A stretch of DNA of 32,484 nucleotides from Phycisphaerales bacterium (lineage in GTDB: Bacteria; Planctomycetota; Phycisphaerae; WQYP01), in NCBI GenBank assembly GCA_027313145.1, contig DAHVEJ010000012.1:10434-42917 (forward strand), written 5' to 3'. Under the pieces are notes generated by a model that was not told where the DNA came from, searched no databases, and saw only the letters and a list, made by a program, of their open reading frames with translations. Below are positions 15,738-25,808 of the stretch, one piece after another. Each line of letters starts with the position of its first letter. Within the stretch, counting starts at the first letter, position 1. The translations under genes were made by a program, and so were the position numbers.

Positions 15738-16409
15738 ATGACGCTTACGGACCTTACAGAACCTTTTTTTCAATATATATGTCGGCTCAATCGCTGGGCG
15801 CATGGCGGCGGCCAATTGGATGCTGAGCTGGTGCGCGCGGAAATAAAAGGACTGCTGACGGACATGAAAGCCAAAGCCGCGGCCACCGCGGGCTTGGCCG
15901 GTCAATATGAAAAGGTCGAATTGCCGCTGATTTTTTTCGCGGATTTTATGGTCAAAGAAGGTGGTTACAACATTTCAAAAAAATGGAAGGAACTGGCGTT
16001 TGACCGTAACGAACTGGGCGGCGATGAAAAGTTTTTTGATCTGCTGGAAGAAACGCTGAAAGACCCCAGCCCGGCGGCCAATGACCGTCTGGCGGTGTTC
16101 TACACCTGTCTGGGGTTGGGCTTTACAGGCTGGTATGCGGGACAGCCTGAATTTTTACGGAAAAAATCGCGGGAAATTCGCCTTCGCCTGGATGCCGGAT
16201 CACAGGATTCCGATTCCCGGAAAATCTGTCCCGACAGTTATGAAAACGTCAACACCGCGGATTTGATTGAACCGCCGGGCGTTAAGCTCGTGGGCATTGC
16301 GGTGGTGCTGGTGGTGTGCATTATTACGCTGTTAGTGGCTAATTTTTATCTATTTCATCAAAGCGTGTCGGAATTAAATCAGGCTCTGACAATGGTGCTG
16401 CGCAAATAG
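15738..16409 (+). CDS. tssL: T6SS inner-membrane protein TssL (DotU family)
   Basis: TssL forms the inner-membrane complex with TssM. The product from ATG 15738 (AGGAT eight bases upstream) is 223 residues. A cytoplasmic helical DotU domain begins LTEPFFQYICRLNR and contains the conserved YKLPLIFFAD-like strip (KVELPLIFFADFMV) and the LAVFYTCLGLGFTGWY region. A single C-terminal membrane span (VGIAVVLVVCIITLLVANFYLF) ends in a short periplasmic tail. No OmpA-type peptidoglycan-binding extension is present. A GTG at 15675 is in frame but less likely. It sits 51 bases upstream of tssM. Confidence 0.88.
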   Translation: MTLTDLTEPFFQYICRLNRWAHGGGQLDAELVRAEIKGLLTDMKAKAAATAGLAGQYEKVELPLIFFADFMVKEGGYNISKKWKELAFDRNELGGDEKFFDLLEETLKDPSPAANDRLAVFYTCLGLGFTGWYAGQPEFLRKKSREIRLRLDAGSQDSDSRKICPDSYENVNTADLIEPPGVKLVGIAVVLVVCIITLLVANFYLFHQSVSELNQALTMVLRK

Positions 16410-16460
16410 CGGCATGGCTCAAAAACCGGCTCCCCGGCGCATTAGGCCGGGAGAATTAAA

Positions 16461-19400
16461 TTGAAAGTTAACGCTGCGAGTAAAAATATGAATCCTCTGG
16501 ATTTTCTAAACAGTCTTTCCCCCAACGGCAAGCTCGTGGCAACCGCCGGCGCGACCGGGGGCGTGGTCGGTGCCGGGGCCTTGGCCATCAGCGGGCATTG
16601 GCAGTTACTGCTGTTGCTATTGATGCTGGTGGTCATCGCGGTTGTCGCCTTCGTGATATTTCGGATGCTGGTGGCCTGGTGGCAAAAACGTAAATCGCGC
16701 CCGATGGAACAGAGCCTGGCCGGTAATGCCGGTGCCGCGCCGCAACAGCTTAGCGGCGCAAAAAAGTTGGCGGATTTGGACTCTCTGCGCCGGGTGTTTG
16801 CCACGGGTCTGGAAAAGTTTCACGCCGCCGGCAAGGATTTATACAGCCTTCCCTGGTACGTGCTGGTTGGGCAACCCGGATCGGGAAAAACGGAAGCCAT
16901 CCGACATTCGGCCATCGGTTTTCCGCCCGGGTTGCAGGATCAACTGCAAGGCTCCGGCGGCACAATTAACATGAATTGGTGGTTTACCAATCAGGCCATT
17001 ATCCTTGATACCGCCGGGCGGTTAATGTTTGAAGAGGTGGCTCCGGGGGCCACCAGCGAATGGCAGGAATTCCTTAAACTTCTGCGCACACATCGCCCCA
17101 ACTGCCCGATCAACGGCATGTTGCTGGTGATTCCCGCGGAAAGTCTGCTGAAAGATTCCGGCGAAGTCATCGCCCGGAACGCCGGAAAAATCGCCCAGCA
17201 GTTGGATATGATCCAGCGCACACTGGGTGTGCGGTTTCCGGTGTTTGTCCTGATAACCAAAGCGGATTACCTTACCGGCTTTAGCCAATTCTTTGATGAT
17301 CTTACGGATCCGCAGTTGCAGCATCAGATCATGGGATGGTCCAATCCGGCGGCTCTGGATGATCCATTTAACATGGACGCGGTTGAAGATCATCTTCGGC
17401 AAGTTCATGATCGGCTGGTGGAGCGGCGAAAACGTCTGCTGGCCGATCCGGTGAATACTGAGGATCCATCGCATAATCGGTTGGATCAGGTCGATTCGCT
17501 TTTTGCATTTCCTGAAACGCTTATCAAACTTGCGCCGCGGTTGCGGCAATATCTGGAAACCATTTTTGTCGCGGGGGAATGGTCGGCCAAGCCGTTATTT
17601 CTGCGGGGCATTTATTTCACCAGTTCGATGTCAGAGGGCAAAGCCCTGGATGCGGACTTGGCGCAAGCGTTGGGCGTGTCGGTTGACGCGCTGCCTTCCA
17701 GCGGGGTGTGGCGGCGCGATCGCGCCTATTTCCTGCGCGATTTATTCCTTCAGAAAGTCTTTAAGGAACGCGGGCTGGTTACGCGGGCCGGTAACGCCAT
17801 GCAGCAGCAGCGGCGTCGCAAAATTACGGTTCTCGCGGCGGGATTTGCCGCGGTTATTCTTCTGCTGGGCAGCACGTTTTACGCCTTTTATGAATTAAAA
17901 AGCAGTATTGGCGCGCCGCGGCAATACTGGCAGGCCGCCGCCAAAGTATTTACCTCATCGAGTCCGCAATTCATGGCCATTATTGTGCCGAAGGATAATT
18001 CCGGCGGCGTACCGGAATATGTGTATCAGGGGCATACCAATAAAATTCTGGGCCGGTCGCTGGCCAACTTTTACCAGCAGGGTTTTAACCTGATCCGCAA
18101 GCCCTTATCGGTCCCCTGGATTTTCAAGCCGGTTTCTTTCCTCGGGGGCGCTGTGAACTCACGGCAACGCCAGGCGTTTTTCAAATTGTATGACCAGGAG
18201 GTTATTGATCCGGTTATTCATGCGGCGGAAGCCCGCCTGGCCGCCGCGCCGGTGTCAGCCTCGTCGCTGACGTTGCCGCAACTCCAGGCGCGTACGCACG
18301 CTCTGCTGGAATTTCTCGCCCTGGCGCGGGCCGCGTATCAATCCGGAACGGCATCCGCGGTGGGCCGCAAGGATAGTCTGAAAAATTTTGATGCGATGTT
18401 TGCCTATATCCTGTCGCCCGCTGATTACAAGTCTTACCAAACCTACCAGAGTGATTCCACGCAGACGATTCTGGGTAGTCTGTACAACTCACAACGGCAA
18501 TGGCCGCCGGCGGATTTACAGTTGGTCCAATCCGTGGACTTTGCGGCTGCGGTGCGGCATGGTATGACCAGTGTGCTGGCCGGCTGGAGCCGGGAAGTGG
18601 GCAGCGGCAATCAGGCGTTGCAGCGTTTGATTGCGTTAAAGACCGCGCTACGGGATTACCAGAAATCGGAAACCGCACTGATCCACTGGTCCGCGGGTTA
18701 CCAGGTCAGCAATAATGCGCAACTGGGGGATGCAGCTTTTCAGAAAGTCAGCGGTTTGCTTGATGCGCTTTCCGCATCGGCGCAGAAGATCAAGCTTAAT
18801 TATTCCGCGTTAGCATCCCATGCGAGTTTTGCCGGGGCGTATATGGCGGATGCACAGCAGTTGTTGGATCGGCGAAAGCAATTGTACACACGCCTGAAGC
18901 GGGAAACCGCCTGGCTGGATGCGCAGGCTAAATCCGCGAACTCAAAAACCGGTGCCGCTTTTATTTCGCATGTGCTGTTGGGTGGGCCGTCCATCCCTCA
19001 CGCGGTTTTAAAAAAGAGCATGGCCATGCTGACAGCGGCGCGGGCTGAATTGCTCCATGATATTGCCGATGAAAGATCGCCCTTCGGTGCAACCGGTCAA
19101 TCGCGGATCACCGCTTTGGACGAGTTGTTTTTGGCCCGAGCCGGCGCGGATCGGGAAATTACGCTGCGCCAAAACATGTATTCCGCCATTGCGTCGCTGG
19201 TTTCGACCCCCGCGAATGTGACATCGGTGCTGGATGCCAAGGCATTTTTTCAGGCGTTTAATCAGCAATCCCAGCAGGCTCTGGCGGCAATCCGGCAAAC
19301 GTCCGCCACATTAAAATCTGCGGGGCCGGCAACCTCCGCGGCCTACAATCAAGAGGCTGTTATCGCCGCCGGCAAGGCCATGCGGGCAATTCAGGCCTAC

Positions 19401-20936
19401 CGACTGCAAGAAATGATCGGCCGGTGTGTTTCCCATCCGCCGACCAGTGCCGCCACCATTGAACAGGCGGTTGCCCAACAGGTGCAAACCGCCCGGGCCG
19501 CGGCGGTCATTAAGCCGATGATTCTGTTTATACCGGGTGCCGGCAAGGCGTTTGATCCCCGTTTTAATCCGCAGGGGGCCGGCGATTTACTGGGCGGTTG
19601 GTACGAGGTGGGGCATTTGCTGCGGCAGGCTTCGGGGAACTCGGCTGGTGCCGTGCCGGTTTTAGGCGCATCAACATTGCTGACCCGCTATAGTGCCGGC
19701 TCTGCAGCCTGGAATTCCTATCGCCGGGCCTATTATCAATACTGGCTTGCCACGCTTACCGATGGCTTATCCGTTTCGATCCCCGGCAATAACTGGAAAA
19801 CCTTTCTCCAGCAGTTGCAGGGCGTGCAGGTGGATCAGCTTTTTCTGGCACTCCAGAGCTATGGTAACCGGGTATCGCGAGCGCTGGCGGCGGTTCCCGC
19901 ATCCGCGGCGCAGGCCCAAAAGGTCGCCGCGGCTCAGGCCGACATTCAGGCCGGCATCCGCCTGCTTAATGCGCCGTTATTTGCGCGTGCCGCCCGTCAT
20001 CGCTTTAATCGCTGGACGCAGCTAAGCGGCGATCCGGATACGGCGCGCAATCAGTTGCTCTCTGAAACGCCGGACACGCTGTATCATCGCTATATTCTCA
20101 GCAATGCCGCAACCCCGGATTTTGCGTCGGAATATGTTAAATCAGTGACACTGGCCGGTTTGCGCACGCTGGCCCAGAGAAGTCAGCAGCAGGCGAACGC
20201 CATTCTTACCGATGTGCAGGCCAAGCCGTTCTTCCCGCTGTTTATTCCCACCGCTGTGAACGGGAGTTTCAAGCACGAATGGTCGCCGGCACAAATCCGG
20301 GCCTTGGCCAAACACTTCTCCGCCTTGCCAAAGGCCGTTGCCTCGGCGGATGAGATTCTCACCCCGGATTCGCAGGTCAACCGGCAACTGCGGATTCTTC
20401 AGGGTAATGTCTCCTACTGGCACTTTGGTTATTCGCGGTCGACCGTCGCGGCGATACGGCAAATTCTCTCGGCGATCGTCGGCGTCAGCGGGAGCAACGC
20501 CTTGCGGTGTAAGCTGCTTATCACACAGGCGATTAAGCAGGATGCCAATGATAATACCGTTGAAATTATCTGGCCGTTCTTAACGATTAACGACGCCGGC
20601 GAACGCCTGGGAACGGCGAGTTTCCGGTCATTATCCACTGATAATCTGGGCAGTATTTCCATCCCTGGAAAAACGCAACAAACCCTGAAACTTAATTTCT
20701 ACGAAACCGATCCGGCCGTGGCGGGAACCAAACCGTCTCGCAGCCTGGTATTTCATGGGCCATGGGCGGCCTTGAAGTTGCTGGTGCGCTACGGCGGAAC
20801 CACGAAAGACGGCAAGACGTGGCTGGTGCACATTCACACGGTGGACCAGTTTAAGAAGTTGCGTACCATGACGCTTGAAATGGTGTTTTCCCGCGCCTTG
20901 CCGCCGTTGTCGCAATGGCCGAAGGAAAAGAAATAA
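16461..20936 (+). CDS. tssM: T6SS inner-membrane ATPase-like protein TssM (IcmF family)
   Basis: TssM spans the inner membrane and periplasm and contacts TssL. It has two hydrophobic helices near residues 25-70 and a cytoplasmic NTPase-like domain with Walker A GQPGSGKT at ~137-144 and an ILDTAGR segment. A third membrane span lies at ~454-480, followed by a long periplasmic region. At 1491 residues it is clearly longer than the usual ~1100-1250, with the extra length in the Ala/Gln-rich periplasmic part. TTG 16461 is chosen because GGGAG lies six bases upstream; an ATG at 16488 is the alternative. The frame is unbroken over 4.4 kb. TssJ, its usual outer-membrane lipoprotein partner, is not seen. 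Confidence 0.92.
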   Translation: MKVNAASKNMNPLDFLNSLSPNGKLVATAGATGGVVGAGALAISGHWQLLLLLLMLVVIAVVAFVIFRMLVAWWQKRKSRPMEQSLAGNAGAAPQQLSGAKKLADLDSLRRVFATGLEKFHAAGKDLYSLPWYVLVGQPGSGKTEAIRHSAIGFPPGLQDQLQGSGGTINMNWWFTNQAIILDTAGRLMFEEVAPGATSEWQEFLKLLRTHRPNCPINGMLLVIPAESLLKDSGEVIARNAGKIAQQLDMIQRTLGVRFPVFVLITKADYLTGFSQFFDDLTDPQLQHQIMGWSNPAALDDPFNMDAVEDHLRQVHDRLVERRKRLLADPVNTEDPSHNRLDQVDSLFAFPETLIKLAPRLRQYLETIFVAGEWSAKPLFLRGIYFTSSMSEGKALDADLAQALGVSVDALPSSGVWRRDRAYFLRDLFLQKVFKERGLVTRAGNAMQQQRRRKITVLAAGFAAVILLLGSTFYAFYELKSSIGAPRQYWQAAAKVFTSSSPQFMAIIVPKDNSGGVPEYVYQGHTNKILGRSLANFYQQGFNLIRKPLSVPWIFKPVSFLGGAVNSRQRQAFFKLYDQEVIDPVIHAAEARLAAAPVSASSLTLPQLQARTHALLEFLALARAAYQSGTASAVGRKDSLKNFDAMFAYILSPADYKSYQTYQSDSTQTILGSLYNSQRQWPPADLQLVQSVDFAAAVRHGMTSVLAGWSREVGSGNQALQRLIALKTALRDYQKSETALIHWSAGYQVSNNAQLGDAAFQKVSGLLDALSASAQKIKLNYSALASHASFAGAYMADAQQLLDRRKQLYTRLKRETAWLDAQAKSANSKTGAAFISHVLLGGPSIPHAVLKKSMAMLTAARAELLHDIADERSPFGATGQSRITALDELFLARAGADREITLRQNMYSAIASLVSTPANVTSVLDAKAFFQAFNQQSQQALAAIRQTSATLKSAGPATSAAYNQEAVIAAGKAMRAIQAYRLQEMIGRCVSHPPTSAATIEQAVAQQVQTARAAAVIKPMILFIPGAGKAFDPRFNPQGAGDLLGGWYEVGHLLRQASGNSAGAVPVLGASTLLTRYSAGSAAWNSYRRAYYQYWLATLTDGLSVSIPGNNWKTFLQQLQGVQVDQLFLALQSYGNRVSRALAAVPASAAQAQKVAAAQADIQAGIRLLNAPLFARAARHRFNRWTQLSGDPDTARNQLLSETPDTLYHRYILSNAATPDFASEYVKSVTLAGLRTLAQRSQQQANAILTDVQAKPFFPLFIPTAVNGSFKHEWSPAQIRALAKHFSALPKAVASADEILTPDSQVNRQLRILQGNVSYWHFGYSRSTVAAIRQILSAIVGVSGSNALRCKLLITQAIKQDANDNTVEIIWPFLTINDAGERLGTASFRSLSTDNLGSISIPGKTQQTLKLNFYETDPAVAGTKPSRSLVFHGPWAALKLLVRYGGTTKDGKTWLVHIHTVDQFKKLRTMTLEMVFSRALPPLSQWPKEKK

Positions 20937-20942
20937 CAGCCG

Positions 20943-21959
20943 ATGTCCGCCGGGTATTCAGGAGAAGGTGTCCGCTTGGGTCAGTTTTTTCAGAAGTTCG
21001 CCGCCAAAATGATGCCCGCCGCCGCTCGTCCCCCGCTGCTTGCCGTGAACGCTTTCGGCAAGCACCCCGGATGGGATGATCACATGGACGATGTGGGGCA
21101 TCAATTTCCGGAAATGCTGGCGTTCAAACATCTTTTCTATGTGCGGGGCATCGGCGGAAATATCGACTCGGGTGCCTGGGCCCATCTGCCGGAATCCCAG
21201 CGATTAAATGAATTTAATCATCTACTTATTTACAGTGCAGAAGATTATTACATTCTCGCGGCGGTGTCCGCATCGCGGGATGGCAAGGGCCGCGGCCTTT
21301 ATCCTTTGGTTACCGCTGTGCAGGCCCGCAGATATTCTCTGTCCGATCTGGTGGAATCCGTCGGGCCGGTTATTCTTAAACTCCGGGATGCGGTGCGTGC
21401 CGCGACGGCGGTGGCGGCGGTGCGATCTGCCGTACAGGCGGCGCAACTTAAGCTGGATCAATTGACCGGCACGCTGCCCCTTGCCGACGGCAAGCCGGAT
21501 CAATTCCTCACCGGTTCAAAGATGATTCGCGCGTTGGCGGCGGATAATCCCTCGACGGATGGCGCGGGCCGGATTATTTATAGTCTACAGAAGGCCGTTG
21601 AAAATTGCGGTCGCCAGGGGGCCGCCGTCCGCACGGAAACACTGCGTCTGCCGATGGATGGTGTTGCCCCGTGGGATTGCGCGAGAATTTGGATCGCCTG
21701 TCTGCGGAGCGTGCTTGGTGCCAACTGCCCCTTGATGGCCATTGAATACCGCCCGCCAACCGGTCCGCTATTGGCCGACCTGATCATCGGCCCTGCGGGG
21801 CCGGGACATCTGTTCTGCCTCCGCGCCGGCAGCGAAAGAATTCCCTTGGCTACCGAGATTCCCTACGAACTTGATGGGGCGTTTCAGCAGCGCGTCAGTG
21901 ATTATATCGCGAAATGTCGAAGCGTCGCTGACGCATCAGCTCCGCCTTTGCCGATTTAA
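20943..21959 (+). CDS. tagF: T6SS accessory protein TagF (ImpM family)
   Basis: TagF proteins act as post-translational regulators, usually repressors, of T6SS assembly in the cytoplasm. The 338-residue product has the family opening AFGKHPGWDDHMDD, where most relatives have a GKLPxxGDF motif. It also has the later W-L/Y-Y-I-L-AAVS segment and a GRxYPL-like core (GRGLYPLVTAVQ). It is longer than typical short TagF proteins (~170-230 residues), with an additional C-terminal domain of unknown role (PPTGPLLADLIIGPAGPGHLF near the end). It starts six bases after tssM and is the last gene of the block, converging with the LptC/OstA-like gene nine bases on. Confidence 0.85.
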   Translation: MSAGYSGEGVRLGQFFQKFAAKMMPAAARPPLLAVNAFGKHPGWDDHMDDVGHQFPEMLAFKHLFYVRGIGGNIDSGAWAHLPESQRLNEFNHLLIYSAEDYYILAAVSASRDGKGRGLYPLVTAVQARRYSLSDLVESVGPVILKLRDAVRAATAVAAVRSAVQAAQLKLDQLTGTLPLADGKPDQFLTGSKMIRALAADNPSTDGAGRIIYSLQKAVENCGRQGAAVRTETLRLPMDGVAPWDCARIWIACLRSVLGANCPLMAIEYRPPTGPLLADLIIGPAGPGHLFCLRAGSERIPLATEIPYELDGAFQQRVSDYIAKCRSVADASAPPLPI

Positions 21960-21967
21960 GAACGCCT

Positions 21968-24900
21968 TTACGGCAAGGTGGCTGTACCGGTGGGTTGAAT
22001 CAGCGTTACGCCGCCGCGCGCTTTGGACAGGTTCCAGATAATGTGTCGTGCCTGGCCATGGAGGGTGCCGCTGATATCGGAGAATATCGCATTTTGGCCG
22101 TTAAGACCATACGCCTGCGCAATGTCATTGGCGGCGTCAAATTTTAGCATACCCGCATCCAGATTCATTCCGTTGACCTCCAGGGCGGCATTGGTGGCGG
22201 TGACGCTTTGGAGCCGTGTGGGGCCGCCCATGCCCAGATCCACGCCGTTTTTTACCGGTGAGGCCGTATGATTTAAATTCGCCAACACTTCATCCGCATC
22301 CAACAGCACGATGCCGGAATTCGGATTTTTCGGGCTGCTGCCGGGGCCGGTTTTTGGAACCGGCAGCGGTTTGGTGGGGCGGAACCGCAGGTGAACTTTT
22401 CCGCGCAATGTCACCACGCCGGTTTTCCCGTGATAAGCCAGCGATTGCGACCATGAAAAGGCGCTTTGCCCGCGTTGTTGCGCTGTATCGGTGGTCCGGG
22501 CGGGGCGATAGTCCAACAGGACCATTTCCCCCGCGGTGGGAATTTTCAGAAGACTTTCAATGGCGTTGTAGGCCAGCTTGCGGCAATTCAGCCGCATTCC
22601 TGTCAACACAGCGCCGGTTTTGCTGTAGCTGGCATCTCGAGCCACCACTGTGTTACCGCCCGCCGGCGCAAAAGCAACCAGTTGTGCCAATTTCATGGCA
22701 TTCCGATCCGCCGTGCGGTGCTCGAAGTGTATGAGCATGGCAGGCGCTGTCAGACTGCTGTGCTGCTCAGGGCGGCCCACCAGAGCGGCTACGACGTGAC
22801 CCGCCAGCGTGGCCTGCCGCGTTTTGGCGGAATACTGCATCTGATGTTGCCACGTAACATCCACGCGCGGTTCGGCCGCCTTGGAAGATTCGGGAAGGCT
22901 CAATTCTCCGGCACCCGGGACGGTGACCTGCTGGAGTGCCCGCTGTAATTTTATCGTCCGGCCTTTAAGCCAATCGGCTCCCTGATATATGGCCGATGGA
23001 ATTTTCCCCCAGTGATCTGATTGCAGCGTGACCGTGCCCTGTGTGCGATCTCCGGATAATTCATACGCGGTCGCTTTAATGGGGCGTCCAATATGATAGA
23101 TATGAACAACCGTATTATTCCATATCCGGAATCGCCCTACGGTCAGTTGACCGCCCGGATTGCCCGTCAGGGAGGTTGCCGCCGCGGTGCGGGAACCGGT
23201 CCGGCTGATCAGATGCGCGTGCAGCATGCCGGCGCTGATGGTGAATTTTTCCGGTATTCCCCCGGCTTTCGCGGCTTTTTGATAAAACGTTATCGCAATC
23301 CGACCATGGGCTTTTAACTCGTCGGGCACCGGGTTGCCCTGCGTTTTGGGCCGCCGGGTTAATAGCATCAGATTCGCGCACCGCATGCGGTTGATATCAG
23401 AGGCCGGTAAACCCGGATTGGCGGCGGCAATGGTTACATTTCCATCGGCGACAAATTGCCGCAAAGCGCTTCCGCTGTGTTTACCGGAGGTTTGTACGAA
23501 GCCGGCGGCAAATTTTTCGGCGTGCAGGGAAGTTTGACTGTCGGCCAACTTCGCGCCACCCGTAAGTGTTATATCTTTTACCGCCAGTTTCCCCTGGCCA
23601 ATCGCCGGTGCTGTGGCCGCTGCCGGCGGCGTTTTCGAACCGGGCGCAAGTTGCACGGTCAATTCTTTCAGCCATGAACCGCGCCATGGATTTTTCCCCC
23701 CGCCCGCACCGGTCATAGCAAAAGCTCCCGGCCCGGTAAGCCTGGCATAGTGCGTTAAATTATTGTAAACCAGCGATTCACAAGTAATGGATCCCATGGA
23801 CGTATCTACCAGGCGTACCGGTTGATTGGCCTTCGCCAGCATCGTGACGTTCTGTTGTGCGGAATCGTAAGTGACTTTCGGTGCGTAGCCGGTGCGGGCT
23901 GGGCCATCACGCATGACCACAGGCTTGCCCGGTGTGCCCGTGGCTTGAAGAAATACATCGCGGCTTCCCGCTAGAACAACCGGGGAATGACGCGTCGGGC
24001 GTAACACCAGTGGGCCGGTCCAGTGGATCACCAGAGGGGGATTAGCGGTTTTATTTGTTGCCGCCGGCGGCGTGTGAGTCGCGGGTGCCGCAGTTGCCGG
24101 GCCTGCTTGGGCCGGCGGGCCGGCGGTTGCGGCATTGGTGCCCGCCGCCGCAGTCGCTTTTTCCGCCGTCTGAAAATAGAGACGTAATGTATTGGCCAGC
24201 ATGGTTTGGTCACCCAGCGCCACATTGACGTGGCGGCCAAAACTCAGGGCGTACGTGGTCAGCACCGGAGTGATGGTTTTGGCCGCGGTACCGGCTTTTG
24301 CGCCGGGTGCGATTGCCGGGGTTGGCTTGGTTGTTGGAGTAGTTTGGGAACTTTTTGCCGCGGAGGTTGTTGCGGAATGATTGAATAATCCGCTGATAAT
24401 CAACGTGCGGCCATGGGTAATTTGTAAATCTTCCAGAGTCTTATTGGCGGTATTGATTTCCACGGTCAGATCTGACCCGTCAAATTTCAATTGATCACCA
24501 CGGACCGCTACCGTACCCCGGCTGGTCAGCAGGCCCTGCTGGTAATCAAAATGCAAAGGCTTGCCCAGCGTCATTTGAATTTGCCCCGGTTGCCGCACCA
24601 TGACGCCCGGCTTAAAAGAGTTCAGCGGGCCGGCTGTGATGGTGACATGCCCCGTGAGCGTTCCCTTGCGCAAATAGGGGTTGCCAAAACTATCAAACTG
24701 TCCCGCTCCCGCCGTACCTCCGCCGGTAGCACCGATCAATACATCCCCGGTCTGGGAGTCCACTAAAATGGATTGTCCTTTGGCGGTATAAAACTGTAAC
24801 TCCGGTTTAATGAGTTGATATTCCCCACCTCCGACCGGCTTAGCCAGACTGGCCCGCATGACATATTGCAGCTCGCCTTGCGCATTGCGATTTTCAATGG

Positions 24901-25066
24901 AAATATGGGTGGCGCCTGTGCCCTGCACAATGGCCAGTGGTTTGATTTTCTGCCCGGTGCCGTTGCCGCTGGATGGAAAGAAACTCCCCTTCAGTGCCAG
25001 AAATAACGCCAGCGCCAAGACCAGACTGCCCATGTAGAGAAATAATTTTCGCGATACCGGACTCAA
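21968..25066 (-). CDS. Giant LptC/OstA-like envelope protein
   Basis: A ~1030-residue protein with an N-terminal membrane anchor (KLFLYMGSLVLALALFLALKG) and a predicted periplasmic body rich in beta strands, Ala, Gly, Pro and Thr. The opening after the anchor (ISIENRNAQGELQYVMRASLA) and phrases such as LRKGTLTGHVTI and VVTLRGKVHLRF recall LptC and LptA/OstA beta-jellyroll units, which pass LPS across the periplasm. Several units seem to be strung together. Position supports this: it follows kdsD and kdsC on the same strand, where E. coli has lptC-lptA. The start is uncertain: the frame opens at a TTG at 25135, and I prefer TTG 25066 (GGAG ten bases upstream, placing the anchor at the N-terminus); ATG 25033 is inside the anchor. 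Function in LPS transport is inference. Confidence 0.7.
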   Translation of the reverse strand: MSPVSRKLFLYMGSLVLALALFLALKGSFFPSSGNGTGQKIKPLAIVQGTGATHISIENRNAQGELQYVMRASLAKPVGGGEYQLIKPELQFYTAKGQSILVDSQTGDVLIGATGGGTAGAGQFDSFGNPYLRKGTLTGHVTITAGPLNSFKPGVMVRQPGQIQMTLGKPLHFDYQQGLLTSRGTVAVRGDQLKFDGSDLTVEINTANKTLEDLQITHGRTLIISGLFNHSATTSAAKSSQTTPTTKPTPAIAPGAKAGTAAKTITPVLTTYALSFGRHVNVALGDQTMLANTLRLYFQTAEKATAAAGTNAATAGPPAQAGPATAAPATHTPPAATNKTANPPLVIHWTGPLVLRPTRHSPVVLAGSRDVFLQATGTPGKPVVMRDGPARTGYAPKVTYDSAQQNVTMLAKANQPVRLVDTSMGSITCESLVYNNLTHYARLTGPGAFAMTGAGGGKNPWRGSWLKELTVQLAPGSKTPPAAATAPAIGQGKLAVKDITLTGGAKLADSQTSLHAEKFAAGFVQTSGKHSGSALRQFVADGNVTIAAANPGLPASDINRMRCANLMLLTRRPKTQGNPVPDELKAHGRIAITFYQKAAKAGGIPEKFTISAGMLHAHLISRTGSRTAAATSLTGNPGGQLTVGRFRIWNNTVVHIYHIGRPIKATAYELSGDRTQGTVTLQSDHWGKIPSAIYQGADWLKGRTIKLQRALQQVTVPGAGELSLPESSKAAEPRVDVTWQHQMQYSAKTRQATLAGHVVAALVGRPEQHSSLTAPAMLIHFEHRTADRNAMKLAQLVAFAPAGGNTVVARDASYSKTGAVLTGMRLNCRKLAYNAIESLLKIPTAGEMVLLDYRPARTTDTAQQRGQSAFSWSQSLAYHGKTGVVTLRGKVHLRFRPTKPLPVPKTGPGSSPKNPNSGIVLLDADEVLANLNHTASPVKNGVDLGMGGPTRLQSVTATNAALEVNGMNLDAGMLKFDAANDIAQAYGLNGQNAIFSDISGTLHGQARHIIWNLSKARGGVTLIQPTGTATLP

Positions 25067-25214
25067 AAGCTGGCTACTCCATCTGCAAGCGGGACGCCGG
25101 GCGTTAACAGTCGATAGCCGACACCCGACAATCAAAAACCATTGCTAAGGCTAAGGGGGCGTAAGCGTTCTTGCATCGACATTCAACTCATTCAAGCGCC
25201 TGCGCTGCCCGAGT

Positions 25215-25751
25215 TCACTGATAGCGGGCCAATACCTGATCCCATAAATTCATCCCCCGGCACATCCATTCCACCGCATCGCGCACGGCACCGTAGCCGC
25301 CGGGAAACTTCGTCACGTACCGCGCCACGGCCCGCACTTCTTCCGCCGCATCCGCCACCGCGATCGGACAGCCGCACTTTCGCATGACCGGCAAATCGGG
25401 CAAATCATCGCCAATATACGCGCACTGCGCATCACTGTAACCAAGTTGCTGCAGCAGGTCATTATAAATATCCAGCTTATTGCTGACATTCTGATACACG
25501 TACTGGACACCAAGTTCTTCCGCCCGATGCTGCACCACCATACTTTCCTTGCCGGTAATTAGCGCCACGTGCCGATTGAGTTTCCGCCAGCACACAATGC
25601 CGGTGCCGTCGCGCACATGAAAGCGCTTGATCTGTTGGCCGCTGTCATCGCGGATGATCCCGCCATCGGTTAATACGCCATCGACATCCATAATTAAAAG
25701 CTGGATTTCCGGTGTAAAGCCGCGCGGGGCTGATTTTTCCAAATCGTTCAT
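25215..25751 (-). CDS. kdsC: 3-deoxy-D-manno-octulosonate-8-phosphate phosphatase KdsC
   Basis: HAD-family phosphatase that removes the phosphate from Kdo-8-phosphate in LPS core sugar synthesis. The 178-residue length is standard. All catalytic residues are present: Asp22 and Asp24 in MDVDGVLTDG, Thr66 in ITGKES, Lys92, and Asp115/Asp116/Asp119 in GDDLPD. AGGAG lies nine bases before the ATG. It starts 57 bases downstream of kdsD, which makes the precursor of the same pathway, so the two are almost certainly co-transcribed. The LptC/OstA-like gene follows. Confidence 0.95.
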   Translation of the reverse strand: MNDLEKSAPRGFTPEIQLLIMDVDGVLTDGGIIRDDSGQQIKRFHVRDGTGIVCWRKLNRHVALITGKESMVVQHRAEELGVQYVYQNVSNKLDIYNDLLQQLGYSDAQCAYIGDDLPDLPVMRKCGCPIAVADAAEEVRAVARYVTKFPGGYGAVRDAVEWMCRGMNLWDQVLARYQ

Positions 25752-25808
25752 GTCTGGTTCACTCCTGATACAGATACTTTTTCTATCACCGCCGTCACTG
25801 CCGGGCGA

